From an uncultured Pelagibacteraceae bacterium (lineage in GTDB: Bacteria > Pseudomonadota > Alphaproteobacteria > Pelagibacterales > Pelagibacteraceae): a DNA stretch of 43,034 bases. This document shows, in pieces, positions 1 to 7,370 of the stretch; the stretch's first letter is position 1, and every line of letters starts with the position of its first letter. Made by a program: the position numbers and the translations under genes. The stretch spans positions 1 to 43,034 of the forward strand of contig CACAWY010000008.1 in NCBI GenBank assembly GCA_902536385.1. Direction: 5' to 3'. The notes under the pieces were generated by a model. The model was not told where the DNA came from. It saw only the letters and a program-made list of their open reading frames with translations, and ran no database searches.

Positions 1-32
1 ATTAGGTCAGGTCAAGTTAATTTCATAATCTC

Positions 33-1262
33 ATGCAAAATTTAAGATATGTAGGTAAAAATTTATTTGTTGAGAAACTCTCAATTAAGAATATTTTAAA
101 AAAAAATAAGACACCTTTTTATATTTATTCAGAAAATCAAATTGCATTCAATTTTCTAAAGTTTGCTAACACATTTAAAAAAACTGATCCTTTAATTTGT
201 TTTGCTGCAAAATCTAATAGTAATTTAAACATACTTCGTGTACTTGGAAAATTAGGTGCTGGAACTGATGTGGTTTCAGGTGGTGAACTATTAAAAGCTT
301 TAAAGGCAGGTATCAGACCCAACAAAATTGTTTTTTCTGGGGTTGGAAAAACAGAAGATGAGTTAAAAATTGCAATTAGTAAGAAAATTTTATTAATCAA
401 TTGCGAATCTGAAAGTGAAGCTAAATTAGTAAATAATTTGGCCAAAAAAATAAGAAAAAAAGTTTCAATTGGTTTTAGGTTAAATCCTAATGTTGACGCG
501 AAAACACATAAAAACATATCAACTGGTAAAGCTGAAAATAAATTTGGCTTATCGATTAAAAATTTTAAAGTTTTCCTAAAAACTTTAAAATCTTTTAAAA
601 ATGTAAAATTAGATGCATTAAGTGTGCATATTGGTAGTCAAATTTTAAACGATGCCCCTTTTAGAAAAACTCTAAATGTAATGGGTAAATTAATAAAAGA
701 ATTAAAACTGAATTTAAAATATGTCGATTTGGGCGGTGGTTTCGGTATTAATTATACTGATAAAGAAAAACCAATTAATTTAAGTAAATATTCTAAACTT
801 GTACATAATTTTTCTAAAAAGTTAAATTGTAGAATAATTTTTGAACCAGGTAGATCTATTATTGGTAATACTGGACTACTAATTAGTAAAATACAATTTA
901 TTAAAAAAGGCACTAATAAGAACTTTGTTATATTAGATGCTGGTATGAATGATTTTATGCGTCCTGCTTTGTATGAAGCTTTTCATAAAATTATTCCAAT
1001 TTCAAAAAAATCATCAAGAATGAAAGGTAAAATAGAATTTGTAGGACCTATATGTGAAAGTACTTGTAAATTTGGAGTTTATAAAAACTATCCTAAAATA
1101 GATGAAAATGAGTTTGTTGCTATAACTAATGTTGGAGCATACGGTTCTTCATTGTCATCAAATTATAATACTAGACCATTAGTTGCTGAAATTTTAATTA
1201 ATAAAAATAAACTTAGATATATTAGAAAGAGACAAAATTTACTTAAATTGATAAATTCTTAA
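33..1262 (+). CDS. lysA: Diaminopimelate decarboxylase
   Basis: Cytoplasmic PLP enzyme that decarboxylates meso-diaminopimelate to L-lysine, the last step of lysine synthesis. The 409-residue protein has the usual family length and the fold-type III alanine-racemase/ODC-like layout. The PLP-lysine motif FAAKSN places Lys at residue 60. HIGSQ lies at 199-203, the phosphate-binding GGGFG at 234-238 and EPGR at 271-274. CEST at 341-344 carries the catalytic Cys supplied across the dimer interface, and GAYG sits at 368-371. The ATG at 33 is the first start in frame; no clear Shine-Dalgarno sequence precedes it. Its stop overlaps the plsC start by one base, so the two are probably co-transcribed. 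Asd, an earlier enzyme of the same pathway, is encoded at 37698-38690. Confidence 0.96.
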   Translation: MQNLRYVGKNLFVEKLSIKNILKKNKTPFYIYSENQIAFNFLKFANTFKKTDPLICFAAKSNSNLNILRVLGKLGAGTDVVSGGELLKALKAGIRPNKIVFSGVGKTEDELKIAISKKILLINCESESEAKLVNNLAKKIRKKVSIGFRLNPNVDAKTHKNISTGKAENKFGLSIKNFKVFLKTLKSFKNVKLDALSVHIGSQILNDAPFRKTLNVMGKLIKELKLNLKYVDLGGGFGINYTDKEKPINLSKYSKLVHNFSKKLNCRIIFEPGRSIIGNTGLLISKIQFIKKGTNKNFVILDAGMNDFMRPALYEAFHKIIPISKKSSRMKGKIEFVGPICESTCKFGVYKNYPKIDENEFVAITNVGAYGSSLSSNYNTRPLVAEILINKNKLRYIRKRQNLLKLINS

Positions 1263-1969
1263 TGCAATTTATTAGATCATTAATCTTTAATATATTTTTA
1301 TATGTTGGTTTGGTAGCAATTTTCATTTTTGCTATACCAACATTAGTTTTACCAAGTAAATATACAATTTTTTTTGGTAGATTATCAGCAAAATATATAG
1401 TGCTTATTTTAAGACTTATTTTAAATACAAAAGTAATATTTCATGGAGTTGAAAATCTTAAAAAGGAGGAGAATTTTTTTGTTGCTTCAGCTCATCAATC
1501 AATGTTTGAAACTTTTGCTCTTCAAATACCATTAGATGGTCCAATTTTTATATTAAAAAAGGAACTTCTTAGTATTCCATTATTTGGATGGTATTTGAAA
1601 AAAATAGGTGCAATAGCAATAGTTAGAGAAACAACCACAAAAGAAAATTTAAATTTTTTTGAAAAAGTAAAAGAAAGAATTGAAAAAAGTAGAAGACCGC
1701 TTCTAATATTCCCACAAGGAACAAGGGTAAAGCTTGATGAACAGCCTCCATTTAAGAAAGGGGTTGGTAGAATTTACAATGCTCTAGATTTACCTTGTAT
1801 TCCTGTAGCTTTAAACACTGGAAAAGTGTGGCCAAAAAATAGTTTTATGAAATATCCTGGAGACATTCATATTTCGTTTTTGGAACCAATCGTTTCGGGT
1901 AAAGAAAGTGAAGAGTTTATTAAAGATATAGAAAATCAAATCTACACTGAAATAAAAAAGTTCCCTTAA
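1262..1969 (+). CDS. plsC: 1-acyl-sn-glycerol-3-phosphate acyltransferase
   Basis: Inner-membrane acyltransferase that converts lysophosphatidic acid to phosphatidic acid in phospholipid synthesis. The N-terminus (about residues 5-30) is a hydrophobic membrane segment. The acyltransferase motif I appears as AHQSMFET, with His78 and an acidic residue at 83 that is Glu rather than the textbook Asp. Motif III appears as FPQGTR (150-155), with Gln where many homologues have Glu. A PPFKKGVGR segment follows at 162-170. At 235 residues the length suits a bacterial PlsC. The ATG overlaps the lysA stop by one base. Its own stop abuts the stop of the convergent tyrA with no base between them. The family is clear; the acyl donor (CoA or ACP) cannot be read from the sequence. 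Confidence 0.92.
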   Translation: MQFIRSLIFNIFLYVGLVAIFIFAIPTLVLPSKYTIFFGRLSAKYIVLILRLILNTKVIFHGVENLKKEENFFVASAHQSMFETFALQIPLDGPIFILKKELLSIPLFGWYLKKIGAIAIVRETTTKENLNFFEKVKERIEKSRRPLLIFPQGTRVKLDEQPPFKKGVGRIYNALDLPCIPVALNTGKVWPKNSFMKYPGDIHISFLEPIVSGKESEEFIKDIENQIYTEIKKFP

Positions 1970-2866
1970 TTATTTTCTTCCAAAACCTGGTTTGCCTGTA
2001 TCTTGACCAGCTTCAATAATTTCTTTTCTTACTTTTTTAGTAGAAGAAAAAATTTCTAGAAGTTTTTTGCTATCCTTATTTTTAATAGCTTCTTTTATTT
2101 CATTAAGATTCTTGTAGTAATTATCTAAAACTTTAAGAATATTTTCACTGTTATCAATAAATATATCTTTCCACATTAAAGGGTCTGATGCTGCTATCCT
2201 TGTAAAATCTCTAAGACCACCTGCACTGTATTGTATGACGTCATCTTTAAATTTATCCTCATTGTTTATAGCTGTTTTAACTATACTGTAAGCTACAGCA
2301 TGTGGTAGGTGACTCGTAAGAGATAAAACATAATCATGATCTTCAAATGACATGATTTTTGTCTTACAGCCAAGTTTAATCCAAAAGTTTTCTAGAGCTT
2401 TTATTTTATCTTTAGTAGCTTTCTCGTCAGCAGATAAGATACACCATCTATTTTGAAATAAACTTGAAAAACCTGCTTCGGGACCACTATATTCAGTTCC
2501 AGCTATAGGATGTGATGCAATCCAATTTATATCTTTAAGATTAAGATTGCTAATAATTTTATTTACTTCCTTTTTTGCAGAACCTGTATCTGTTAAAATG
2601 GTATTCTTTTTTAAGTCAGATTGAATAGAAAGAAGTATTTCTTTATAACTACTCAAAGGAGAAGCTATTATTACCAAATCAGAGTCCTTCACTACGTCAG
2701 AAATATTTATACAGATTTCAGCTGAAAAATTTTTTTTCAAATAATTAGTTACGCTCAAGGACTTATCGTAAGCACTTATTTTAATTGCTAGTTTTTTTTC
2801 TTCTACAGCTCTTAAGATAGAAGATCCAATTAAACCACAACCGATTATACTTACTTTATTAAACAT
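1970..2866 (-). CDS. tyrA: Prephenate/arogenate (cyclohexadienyl) dehydrogenase
   Basis: NAD(P)-dependent enzyme of tyrosine synthesis that oxidatively decarboxylates prephenate or arogenate. The Rossmann nucleotide-binding motif GCGLIG is at residues 9-14, straight after the first beta strand. The motifs TDTGSAKK and ASHPIAGTE further on are typical of the TyrA family, and TSHLPHA is the conserved helical segment. At 298 residues there is no chorismate mutase or ACT domain, so this is a monofunctional, probably tyrosine-unregulated form. The start overlaps the end of hisC by 8 nt, which indicates one transcript read hisC then tyrA. HisC-type enzymes can transaminate aromatic keto acids, so the pair may act together in tyrosine synthesis; this is an inference. 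Confidence 0.93.
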   Translation of the reverse strand: MFNKVSIIGCGLIGSSILRAVEEKKLAIKISAYDKSLSVTNYLKKNFSAEICINISDVVKDSDLVIIASPLSSYKEILLSIQSDLKKNTILTDTGSAKKEVNKIISNLNLKDINWIASHPIAGTEYSGPEAGFSSLFQNRWCILSADEKATKDKIKALENFWIKLGCKTKIMSFEDHDYVLSLTSHLPHAVAYSIVKTAINNEDKFKDDVIQYSAGGLRDFTRIAASDPLMWKDIFIDNSENILKVLDNYYKNLNEIKEAIKNKDSKKLLEIFSSTKKVRKEIIEAGQDTGKPGFGRK

Positions 2867-3941
2867 TTAATATTTTTTTCATTTTAGAAATTAATTTTCT
2901 ATTTTCGTTGCTTTTTCCAATTGTAATTCTCAATGAATTCTTAATACCATATACATCCATTTTACGAACTAGAATTCCAGTTTTAGCTAAAAACTTAAAA
3001 ACTTTTGATGAATTAATTTTTACTCTATCAAAATTAACTAATAAAAAATTACTATAACTTTTATTTGTTTCAATTTTCATTTTTTTAAATTCATCAAACA
3101 TTTTTTTATTCCATGCATTCACATGCTTAATTTCTTTATTTAACCAATTGTTATCTTTAATTGCTGCAGATGCAGCAAATAAAGCTGGTCTGCTTACGTT
3201 GAACGGTGGTTTAACTTTATTTAAAGCATTAATTATTTCTTTTGAACCGTAACCCCAGCCAACTCTTAATCCTGCCAACCCGTAAATTTTTGAGAATGTT
3301 CTTGTCATTACAACATTCTTATAATTTTTAAAAATTTTTAAGCCTGAAAGATAGTCTTTTTGTTTTACATATTCAAAATAAGCATCATCAACAACTAAAA
3401 GAATATTACTTCTTAGTTTTCTTCTTAATAAAAGTAAATCTTTTTTTTCAATATAAGTGCCAGTTGGATTATTAGGATTTGCTAAAAAAACAATTTTAGT
3501 TTTTTTAGAAACTTTTTTTAAGATTTCCTTTACTGAAACTTTAAAATTATTTTCTCTTGAATAAATTACTTTGGCACCGTTCATTTTACTGTAAATCCTG
3601 TAAATTATAAAACTATATTTAGGTACAATAACTTCATCCCCTTTTTTTAAAAAACATTTACAGATTAGTTCAAAAATTTGGTCTGATCCTGATCCTAAGA
3701 TAATTCTATTTCTATCTAATTTAAATTTATTAGATAAAGTTTTTCTTAAAAAGGTTCCATCTGAGTCAGGATATCTTAAGAAACTATTAGACACTTTAAT
3801 GTATTCTTTTTTGGCTTTAGGACTCGGTCCTAGAGCTGACTCATTAGCTGATAATTTTATTTTAGCCAGCTTGCTTTTAAATAAACTCATTCCAGCTACG
3901 TACTTTTCAGCTACAATATTGTTTGGTTTAGGCAATGTCAT
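2859..3941 (-). CDS. hisC: Histidinol-phosphate / aromatic aminotransferase
   Basis: Class I/II PLP aminotransferase that converts imidazole-acetol phosphate to histidinol phosphate; many relatives also act on aromatic keto acids. The 360-residue protein carries SANESALGPSP near 31-41, NPNNPTG at 155-161, the cofactor Asp/Tyr in DDAYFEY (185-191) and the Schiff-base Lys218 in TFSKIYGLAGLRVGW. A C-terminal Arg lies in SLRITIGK. It is the first gene of a two-gene operon with tyrA and is divergent from the riboswitch-controlled metX. It is not with other his genes here, so a main role in tyrosine/phenylalanine synthesis is possible. I saw no convincing minus-strand promoter in the 3942-4034 gap. 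Confidence 0.93.
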   Translation of the reverse strand: MTLPKPNNIVAEKYVAGMSLFKSKLAKIKLSANESALGPSPKAKKEYIKVSNSFLRYPDSDGTFLRKTLSNKFKLDRNRIILGSGSDQIFELICKCFLKKGDEVIVPKYSFIIYRIYSKMNGAKVIYSRENNFKVSVKEILKKVSKKTKIVFLANPNNPTGTYIEKKDLLLLRRKLRSNILLVVDDAYFEYVKQKDYLSGLKIFKNYKNVVMTRTFSKIYGLAGLRVGWGYGSKEIINALNKVKPPFNVSRPALFAASAAIKDNNWLNKEIKHVNAWNKKMFDEFKKMKIETNKSYSNFLLVNFDRVKINSSKVFKFLAKTGILVRKMDVYGIKNSLRITIGKSNENRKLISKMKKILNV

Positions 3942-4001
3942 TTTATTAAAGTATTATCTAAATTGTTAGAGTTTTTCTATAAGTCTTTATCTTATATAAA
4001 A

Positions 4002-4030
4002 TTGACAAGTTTATGATGATCTAGTAAAAA
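4002..4030 (+). promoter_or_regulatory. Probable sigma70-type promoter of the metX transcript
   Basis: TTGACA, a perfect -35, lies at 4002-4007. After a 17-nt spacer comes TAAAAA at 4025-4030, a 4/6 match to the -10. The expected start of transcription falls at about 4035-4038, exactly at the 5' edge of the SAM-II aptamer, which is what a riboswitch-first leader needs. The assignment rests on motif matches only, and AT-rich DNA produces such matches by chance. Confidence 0.55.
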
Positions 4031-4034
4031 TACA

Positions 4035-4086
4035 TCGCGCTGATTTAACCATATTGCAAGCGCATAATAAATGTAGCTAAAAAGGG
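4035..4086 (+). promoter_or_regulatory. SAM-II riboswitch aptamer ahead of metX
   Basis: The sequence closely resembles the SAM-II class known upstream of metX in alphaproteobacteria and marine metagenomes. P1 is formed by GCGCT (4037-4041) and AGCGC (4059-4063). The pseudoknot stem P2a is TGCA (4055-4058) with TGTA (4072-4075). CC at 4049-4050 can pair with GG at 4084-4085 to close P2b. The conserved strings TGATTTAACC, TTGCAAGCGC and ATGTAGCTAAAAAGGG are present in order. It binds S-adenosylmethionine and should lower expression of the methionine genes downstream. The 3' strand also takes part in an alternative antiterminator hairpin (see the terminator entry). Confidence 0.93.
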
Positions 4087-4089
4087 GAT

Positions 4090-4115
4090 GCCCAGTTTAG
4101 CTGGGCTTTTTTTTT
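4090..4115 (+). terminator. Intrinsic terminator, the likely expression platform of the SAM-II riboswitch
   Basis: A 6-bp GC-rich stem GCCCAG (4090-4095) / CTGGGC (4101-4106) with a 5-nt loop is followed by nine T residues (4107-4115), only three bases after the aptamer and directly before the metX start. AGCTAAA (4075-4081), part of the aptamer's 3' strand, is perfectly complementary to TTTAGCT (4096-4102) in the terminator loop and 3' arm. GGG (4085-4087) can also pair with CCC (4091-4093). The antiterminator and the SAM-bound pseudoknot therefore exclude each other. The inference is that high SAM favours termination and low SAM allows read-through. Confidence 0.85.
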
Positions 4116-4117
4116 GG

Positions 4118-5257
4118 ATGAATGTAAAAATTGAAAATATAAAGAAATTAAATGTTATAAAATCACTTAAACTTGATTGTGGAAAAACTATAAGCAATTT
4201 TCCGCTAGCTTATGAAACTTACGGTACACTAAATCAAAACAAGGACAACGCTATTCTTGTTTTTCACGCACTTACAGGAGATCAATTTGTTACAGGAACT
4301 AATCCTATAACAAAAAAAGAAGGTTGGTGGATTACAGCTGTTGGTCCCGACAAAGCTATAGATACAAATAAATATTTTGTTATTTGTGCGAACGTTATAG
4401 GTGGTTGCATGGGTTCTCTAGGTCCAAAAAATATAAATCCAGAAACAAAAGTTCCTTATGGACTAGATTTCCCAGTTATTACTATTAAAGATATGATAAG
4501 AGCTCAAGAATCTTTGCTTGAGCATCTTGGTATAAAAAAACTTTTATGTGCAACTGGTGGATCAATGGGTGGAATGCAACTTTTACAATTTTGCACGACA
4601 TTTCCTGATAAAACTTTTTCGGCAGTTCCAATAGCTTGTAGTTCTAGTCATAGCGCTCAAAATATCGCTTTGAATGAATTAGCGCGACAAGCGATAATGG
4701 CTGATCCCGTTTGGGACAATGGTAAGTATGTTTTAAAAGATGCTCAGCCGAAAAATGGATTAGCTGTTGCAAGAATGGTCGGTCACATAAGTTATTTATC
4801 TGAAAAAGGTATGCAGGAAAAATTTGGCAGAAAGTTGCAAGAAAAAGCAGACTATGAATTTAGTTTTAATGCAGATTTTCAAGTAGAAAGTTATTTAAGA
4901 CATCAAGGTTATGCGTTTACAGAAAGATTTGATGCAAATTCTATACTATATATAACGAGAGCTATGGATTATTTTGATCTTTCAAAACAATTTAAGGGTG
5001 GTTTAATTGAAGCTTTTAAAAACCAAAAAACAAAATTTTTAATAATATCTTTTTCTTCAGATTGGCTTTATACAACAAAGGAGAATAAAGACATAGTTAT
5101 AGCATTGAATGCGTCAGGAGCAGATGTTTCATATTCAGAAATTATAACTGATAAAGGTCACGACTCTTTTTTACTCAATGAACCTGAATTTTTAAAAACC
5201 CTAAAAAGTTTTATAGACTCAATGTATGAGAAATTTAAAAATGAAAAAAGAATTTAA
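4118..5257 (+). CDS. metX: Homoserine O-acetyltransferase
   Basis: Alpha/beta-hydrolase-fold enzyme that activates homoserine by acylation (acetyl, or in some members succinyl) for methionine synthesis. In the 379-residue form, the nucleophile elbow GGSMGG puts Ser at 149. SSDWLY gives Asp315 and KGHDSF gives His348, completing the triad. HALTGD near residues 50-55 is the oxyanion-loop region. An in-frame ATG at 4088 would add ten residues translated through the riboswitch terminator hairpin. I reject it because it abuts GGGG with no spacer and adds an unfamily-like segment; residues from 4118 (MNVKIEN) look like a normal N-terminus. Expression is probably SAM-controlled. The gene overlaps metW. 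Confidence 0.93.
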   Translation: MNVKIENIKKLNVIKSLKLDCGKTISNFPLAYETYGTLNQNKDNAILVFHALTGDQFVTGTNPITKKEGWWITAVGPDKAIDTNKYFVICANVIGGCMGSLGPKNINPETKVPYGLDFPVITIKDMIRAQESLLEHLGIKKLLCATGGSMGGMQLLQFCTTFPDKTFSAVPIACSSSHSAQNIALNELARQAIMADPVWDNGKYVLKDAQPKNGLAVARMVGHISYLSEKGMQEKFGRKLQEKADYEFSFNADFQVESYLRHQGYAFTERFDANSILYITRAMDYFDLSKQFKGGLIEAFKNQKTKFLIISFSSDWLYTTKENKDIVIALNASGADVSYSEIITDKGHDSFLLNEPEFLKTLKSFIDSMYEKFKNEKRI

Positions 5258-5834
5258 AGTTATTGCAGATTTATTATCAAATAATACTAGAGTTCTTGAT
5301 GTAGGCTGTGGAGACGGTTCTTTAATGAGTCTTCTTAAAAAAGAAAAGAACATAGAAGTTCGTGGTTTGGAACTTAGCCAGGAAAATGTACAACAATGTA
5401 TTCACAAAGGTCTACCAGTAATTCAAGGAAATGCAGAAACAGAGTTACATCAATTTCCTGATCAATCTTTTGATTATGTTGTTCTTAGTCAAACACTGCA
5501 AGCTTTTTATGAACCTGAGAAAGTTTTAAAAGATTTATTAAGGATTGGAAAATCAGTTATAGTTTCAATACCAAATTTTGGTTATTGGAAAGTAAGAACA
5601 AAACTTTTATTTTTTGGTAAAATGCCGGTTACGAAAACACTTCCAAATACATGGTATAACACACCAAACTTACATATGTGTACAATTAAAGATTTATTTA
5701 ATTTTTGTGATGAAAAAAATATAAATATTAAAAAAGTTGTTGGAGTCAATGAAGATAAAACATCTTTAATCTATAAAAATAATTTAGAAATTAAAAATCT
5801 TTTTTCAAAACTAGGCATCTTTTTAATCGGATAA
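5226..5834 (+). CDS. metW: Methionine biosynthesis protein MetW, methyltransferase fold
   Basis: Small protein, paired with metX in alphaproteobacteria, that has a class I SAM-dependent methyltransferase fold; its role in methionine synthesis is generally assigned as a partner of MetX. The SAM motif VLDVGCGDGSL lies near residues 19-29 of the long form. It is followed by EVRGLELS (acidic residue after strand 2) and DYVVLSQTLQAF. SIPNFGYWKVR is typical of MetW. At 202 residues the length is normal. The start at 5226 overlaps the metX end by 32 nt; an alternative ATG at 5241 (MKKEFKV) overlaps by 17 nt and begins closer to the conserved domain, so either may be used. Confidence 0.9.
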   Translation: MRNLKMKKEFKVIADLLSNNTRVLDVGCGDGSLMSLLKKEKNIEVRGLELSQENVQQCIHKGLPVIQGNAETELHQFPDQSFDYVVLSQTLQAFYEPEKVLKDLLRIGKSVIVSIPNFGYWKVRTKLLFFGKMPVTKTLPNTWYNTPNLHMCTIKDLFNFCDEKNINIKKVVGVNEDKTSLIYKNNLEIKNLFSKLGIFLIG

Positions 5835-5835
5835 A

Positions 5836-6594
5836 ATGATAGTAGAAATTATTCCATGTTTAAGTGACAATTACAGCTATGTTATTAGAGAAAAAGAGAC
5901 CAATACAGTCTCATTAGTAGACCCTTCTGAATTTGAGGCTTGTGATAAGGTAATTAATAAATACAAAAAGCTCGATTTTATTTTAAATACTCATCATCAT
6001 GCCGATCATGTTGGCGCAAACTTAGAACTTAAAAAAAAATATAATTCAAAAATTTTAGGTTCAAACTTAGATAAAGATCGTATTCCAGGTATAGATATAT
6101 TTCTTAAAGAAAATCAAAAGCAAAGAATTGGAAATTTGGAATTTGAGGTAATTTTTATTCCAGGCCATACAAAAGGGCATATTGCTTTTTTCTTTAGTAA
6201 GGAAAAAATTGCTTTTACAGGAGATACATTGTTTTCTTTGGGATGTGGTAGAGTTTTTGAGGGAACTCATGAAGAAATGTTTAAATCTTTAAATAAAATT
6301 AAAAATCTTCCACTTGATACAAAAATTTATTGTGGGCATGAGTACACAAAAACAAATTTAGATTTCTGTTTAGCTTACGACTCTAAAAACACCTTTTTAA
6401 AAGAGAGGGAAATCAATGTTTTAAAAAAATTAAATTCTAATCAACCAACGGTTCCTTCTACTTTAGGTCAAGAGATAAAAACAAATATATTTTTACGGTG
6501 TGATGACCCTGAAATTAAGTATGCTTTGGGCCTTAAAGATTCATCTGAAGTTGAAGTTTTTTCAAAATTACGACATTTAAAGGATTCTTTTTAG
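5836..6594 (+). CDS. gloB: Hydroxyacylglutathione hydrolase (glyoxalase II)
   Basis: Metallo-beta-lactamase-fold enzyme that hydrolyses S-lactoylglutathione to D-lactate and glutathione, the second step of methylglyoxal detoxification. The binuclear metal motif THHHADH is at residues 52-58, supplying His53, His55, Asp57 and His58. GHTKGH, FTGDTLFSLGCGR and CGHEYT supply the other ligands and the substrate-site residues. At 252 residues the length is normal, including the C-terminal helical glutathione-binding domain. The ATG lies one base after the metW stop, so the gene is the third member of the riboswitch-controlled unit unless it has its own promoter. In several alphaproteobacteria gloB also lies near metW/hisC. 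Confidence 0.92.
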   Translation: MIVEIIPCLSDNYSYVIREKETNTVSLVDPSEFEACDKVINKYKKLDFILNTHHHADHVGANLELKKKYNSKILGSNLDKDRIPGIDIFLKENQKQRIGNLEFEVIFIPGHTKGHIAFFFSKEKIAFTGDTLFSLGCGRVFEGTHEEMFKSLNKIKNLPLDTKIYCGHEYTKTNLDFCLAYDSKNTFLKEREINVLKKLNSNQPTVPSTLGQEIKTNIFLRCDDPEIKYALGLKDSSEVEVFSKLRHLKDSF

Positions 6595-6605
6595 TTGTAA
6601 TAATC

Positions 6606-6633
6606 TTGACTTGCTAGTGATGGAGGCTATATT
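6606..6633 (+). promoter_or_regulatory. Probable sigma70-type promoter of the rplU-rpmA-obgE operon
   Basis: TTGACT (6606-6611, 5/6) and TATATT (6628-6633, 5/6) are separated by 16 nt, the best-formed promoter in the window. Transcription should start near 6640, leaving a leader of about 20 nt that contains an uninterrupted run of eleven A (6645-6655) and no Shine-Dalgarno sequence before the rplU ATG at 6660. It lies in the 65-nt gap after gloB, where a new operon is expected. Confidence 0.6.
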
Positions 6634-6659
6634 GCGTAAAAATTAAAAAAAAAAATTTT

Positions 6660-7067
6660 ATGTCATTTGCTATAATTGAAACAGGTGGAAAACAGTACAA
6701 AGTAACTGCGAGTAAAATATTAGAAATTGAAAAACTTAATGCTAAAGTTGGAGAAACTGTAAAATTTGATAATGTTTTACTTTTAAATGATGACAAAGGT
6801 ACGGAAGTTGGAAGTCCAAAAGTTGAGGGTGCCATAGTAGAAGCTAAACTTTTAGATAATGTTAAAGATCGAACTGTGCTTATTTTTCATAAAAGAAGAA
6901 GAAAACATTCAAGAAAAAAAAATGGTCATAGACAACGTCATTCTAAAATACAAATCACAAAAATTTTAGCAAAAGGTGGAAAAGTTGTAGGTGAAGCGAA
7001 AATAGTAGAAAAAAAGAAACCAACAAAAGACGAAAAAAAGGTAATAAAAAAGGAATCAAATAAATAG
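6660..7067 (+). CDS. rplU: 50S ribosomal protein L21
   Basis: Large-subunit ribosomal protein that binds 23S rRNA near L20. The start MSFAIIETGGKQYKV is the standard L21 N-terminus, and the rRNA-binding segment HKRRRKHSRKKNGHRQRH is characteristic. The protein has 135 residues against roughly 100-105 for the usual family. The excess is a lysine/glutamate-rich tail from about residue 103 (EAKIVEKKKPT...), probably disordered. The order rplU-rpmA-obgE is widely conserved in bacteria. The gene is preceded by its own promoter and an A-tract rather than a Shine-Dalgarno sequence. Confidence 0.96.
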   Translation: MSFAIIETGGKQYKVTASKILEIEKLNAKVGETVKFDNVLLLNDDKGTEVGSPKVEGAIVEAKLLDNVKDRTVLIFHKRRRKHSRKKNGHRQRHSKIQITKILAKGGKVVGEAKIVEKKKPTKDEKKVIKKESNK

Positions 7068-7075
7068 GAAACTAA

Positions 7076-7330
7076 ATGGCAACAAAAAAAGCAGGTGGAT
7101 CATCGAAAAACGGCCGAGATAGTAAAGGCAGACGCCTTGGAGTCAAAAAATATGGTGACCAAATTGTAATACCTGGAAATATCATAGTTCGACAAAGAGG
7201 AACTAAAATCCATCCTGGTGATAATGTTGGCATGGGTAAAGACCACTCGATTTTTTCTTTGATAAAAGGAAAAGTAAAATTTAAAAAATCTAAACTAAAC
7301 AGAACTTTTGTTTCTGTAATCCCCAATTAA
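7076..7330 (+). CDS. rpmA: 50S ribosomal protein L27
   Basis: Large-subunit protein whose N-terminal arm reaches the peptidyl-transferase centre. The 84-residue protein begins [16 protein letters not shown], the canonical form without the cleaved Firmicutes-type leader. [21 protein letters not shown] and [11 protein letters not shown] are diagnostic. It starts eight nt after the rplU stop. The 40-nt gap before obgE holds only a weak AT hairpin. Confidence 0.97.
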   Translation: MATKKAGGSSKNGRDSKGRRLGVKKYGDQIVIPGNIIVRQRGTKIHPGDNVGMGKDHSIFSLIKGKVKFKKSKLNRTFVSVIPN

Positions 7331-7370
7331 ATCTATATAAATAACTAAAGTTATTTGTATTATAATAAGT

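Noticed and set aside
1-32. 3' end of a gene upstream of lysA
   Set aside because: One frame stops at 26-28 and another runs on to a stop at 43-45; eight to fourteen codons are too few to identify a gene or choose a frame.
3942-4001. Minus-strand promoter for hisC-tyrA
   Set aside because: TTGTCA (4008-4003) has no acceptable -10 at 16-18 nt, and TATAAG nearby has no -35; not strong enough to list.
4088-4117. N-terminal extension of MetX starting at 4088
   Set aside because: It reads through the terminator stem and T tract, and the ATG touches the G-run with no spacer, so 4118 is the better start. Kept as a finding because dual use is possible.
6645-6655. Run of eleven A as a phase-variable slippery tract
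   Set aside because: It lies in the rplU leader, not in a reading frame, and rplU is essential; an A-rich translation enhancer is more likely.
7339-7356. Hairpin AAATAAC/GTTATTT between rpmA and obgE
   Set aside because: The stem is almost all A-T with a 4-nt loop and lacks a T tract; it would be too unstable to terminate.
7361-7366. TATAAT just before obgE
   Set aside because: Only four bases separate it from the ATG, so transcription would start inside the coding sequence; no -35 is seen. Likely chance in AT-rich DNA.
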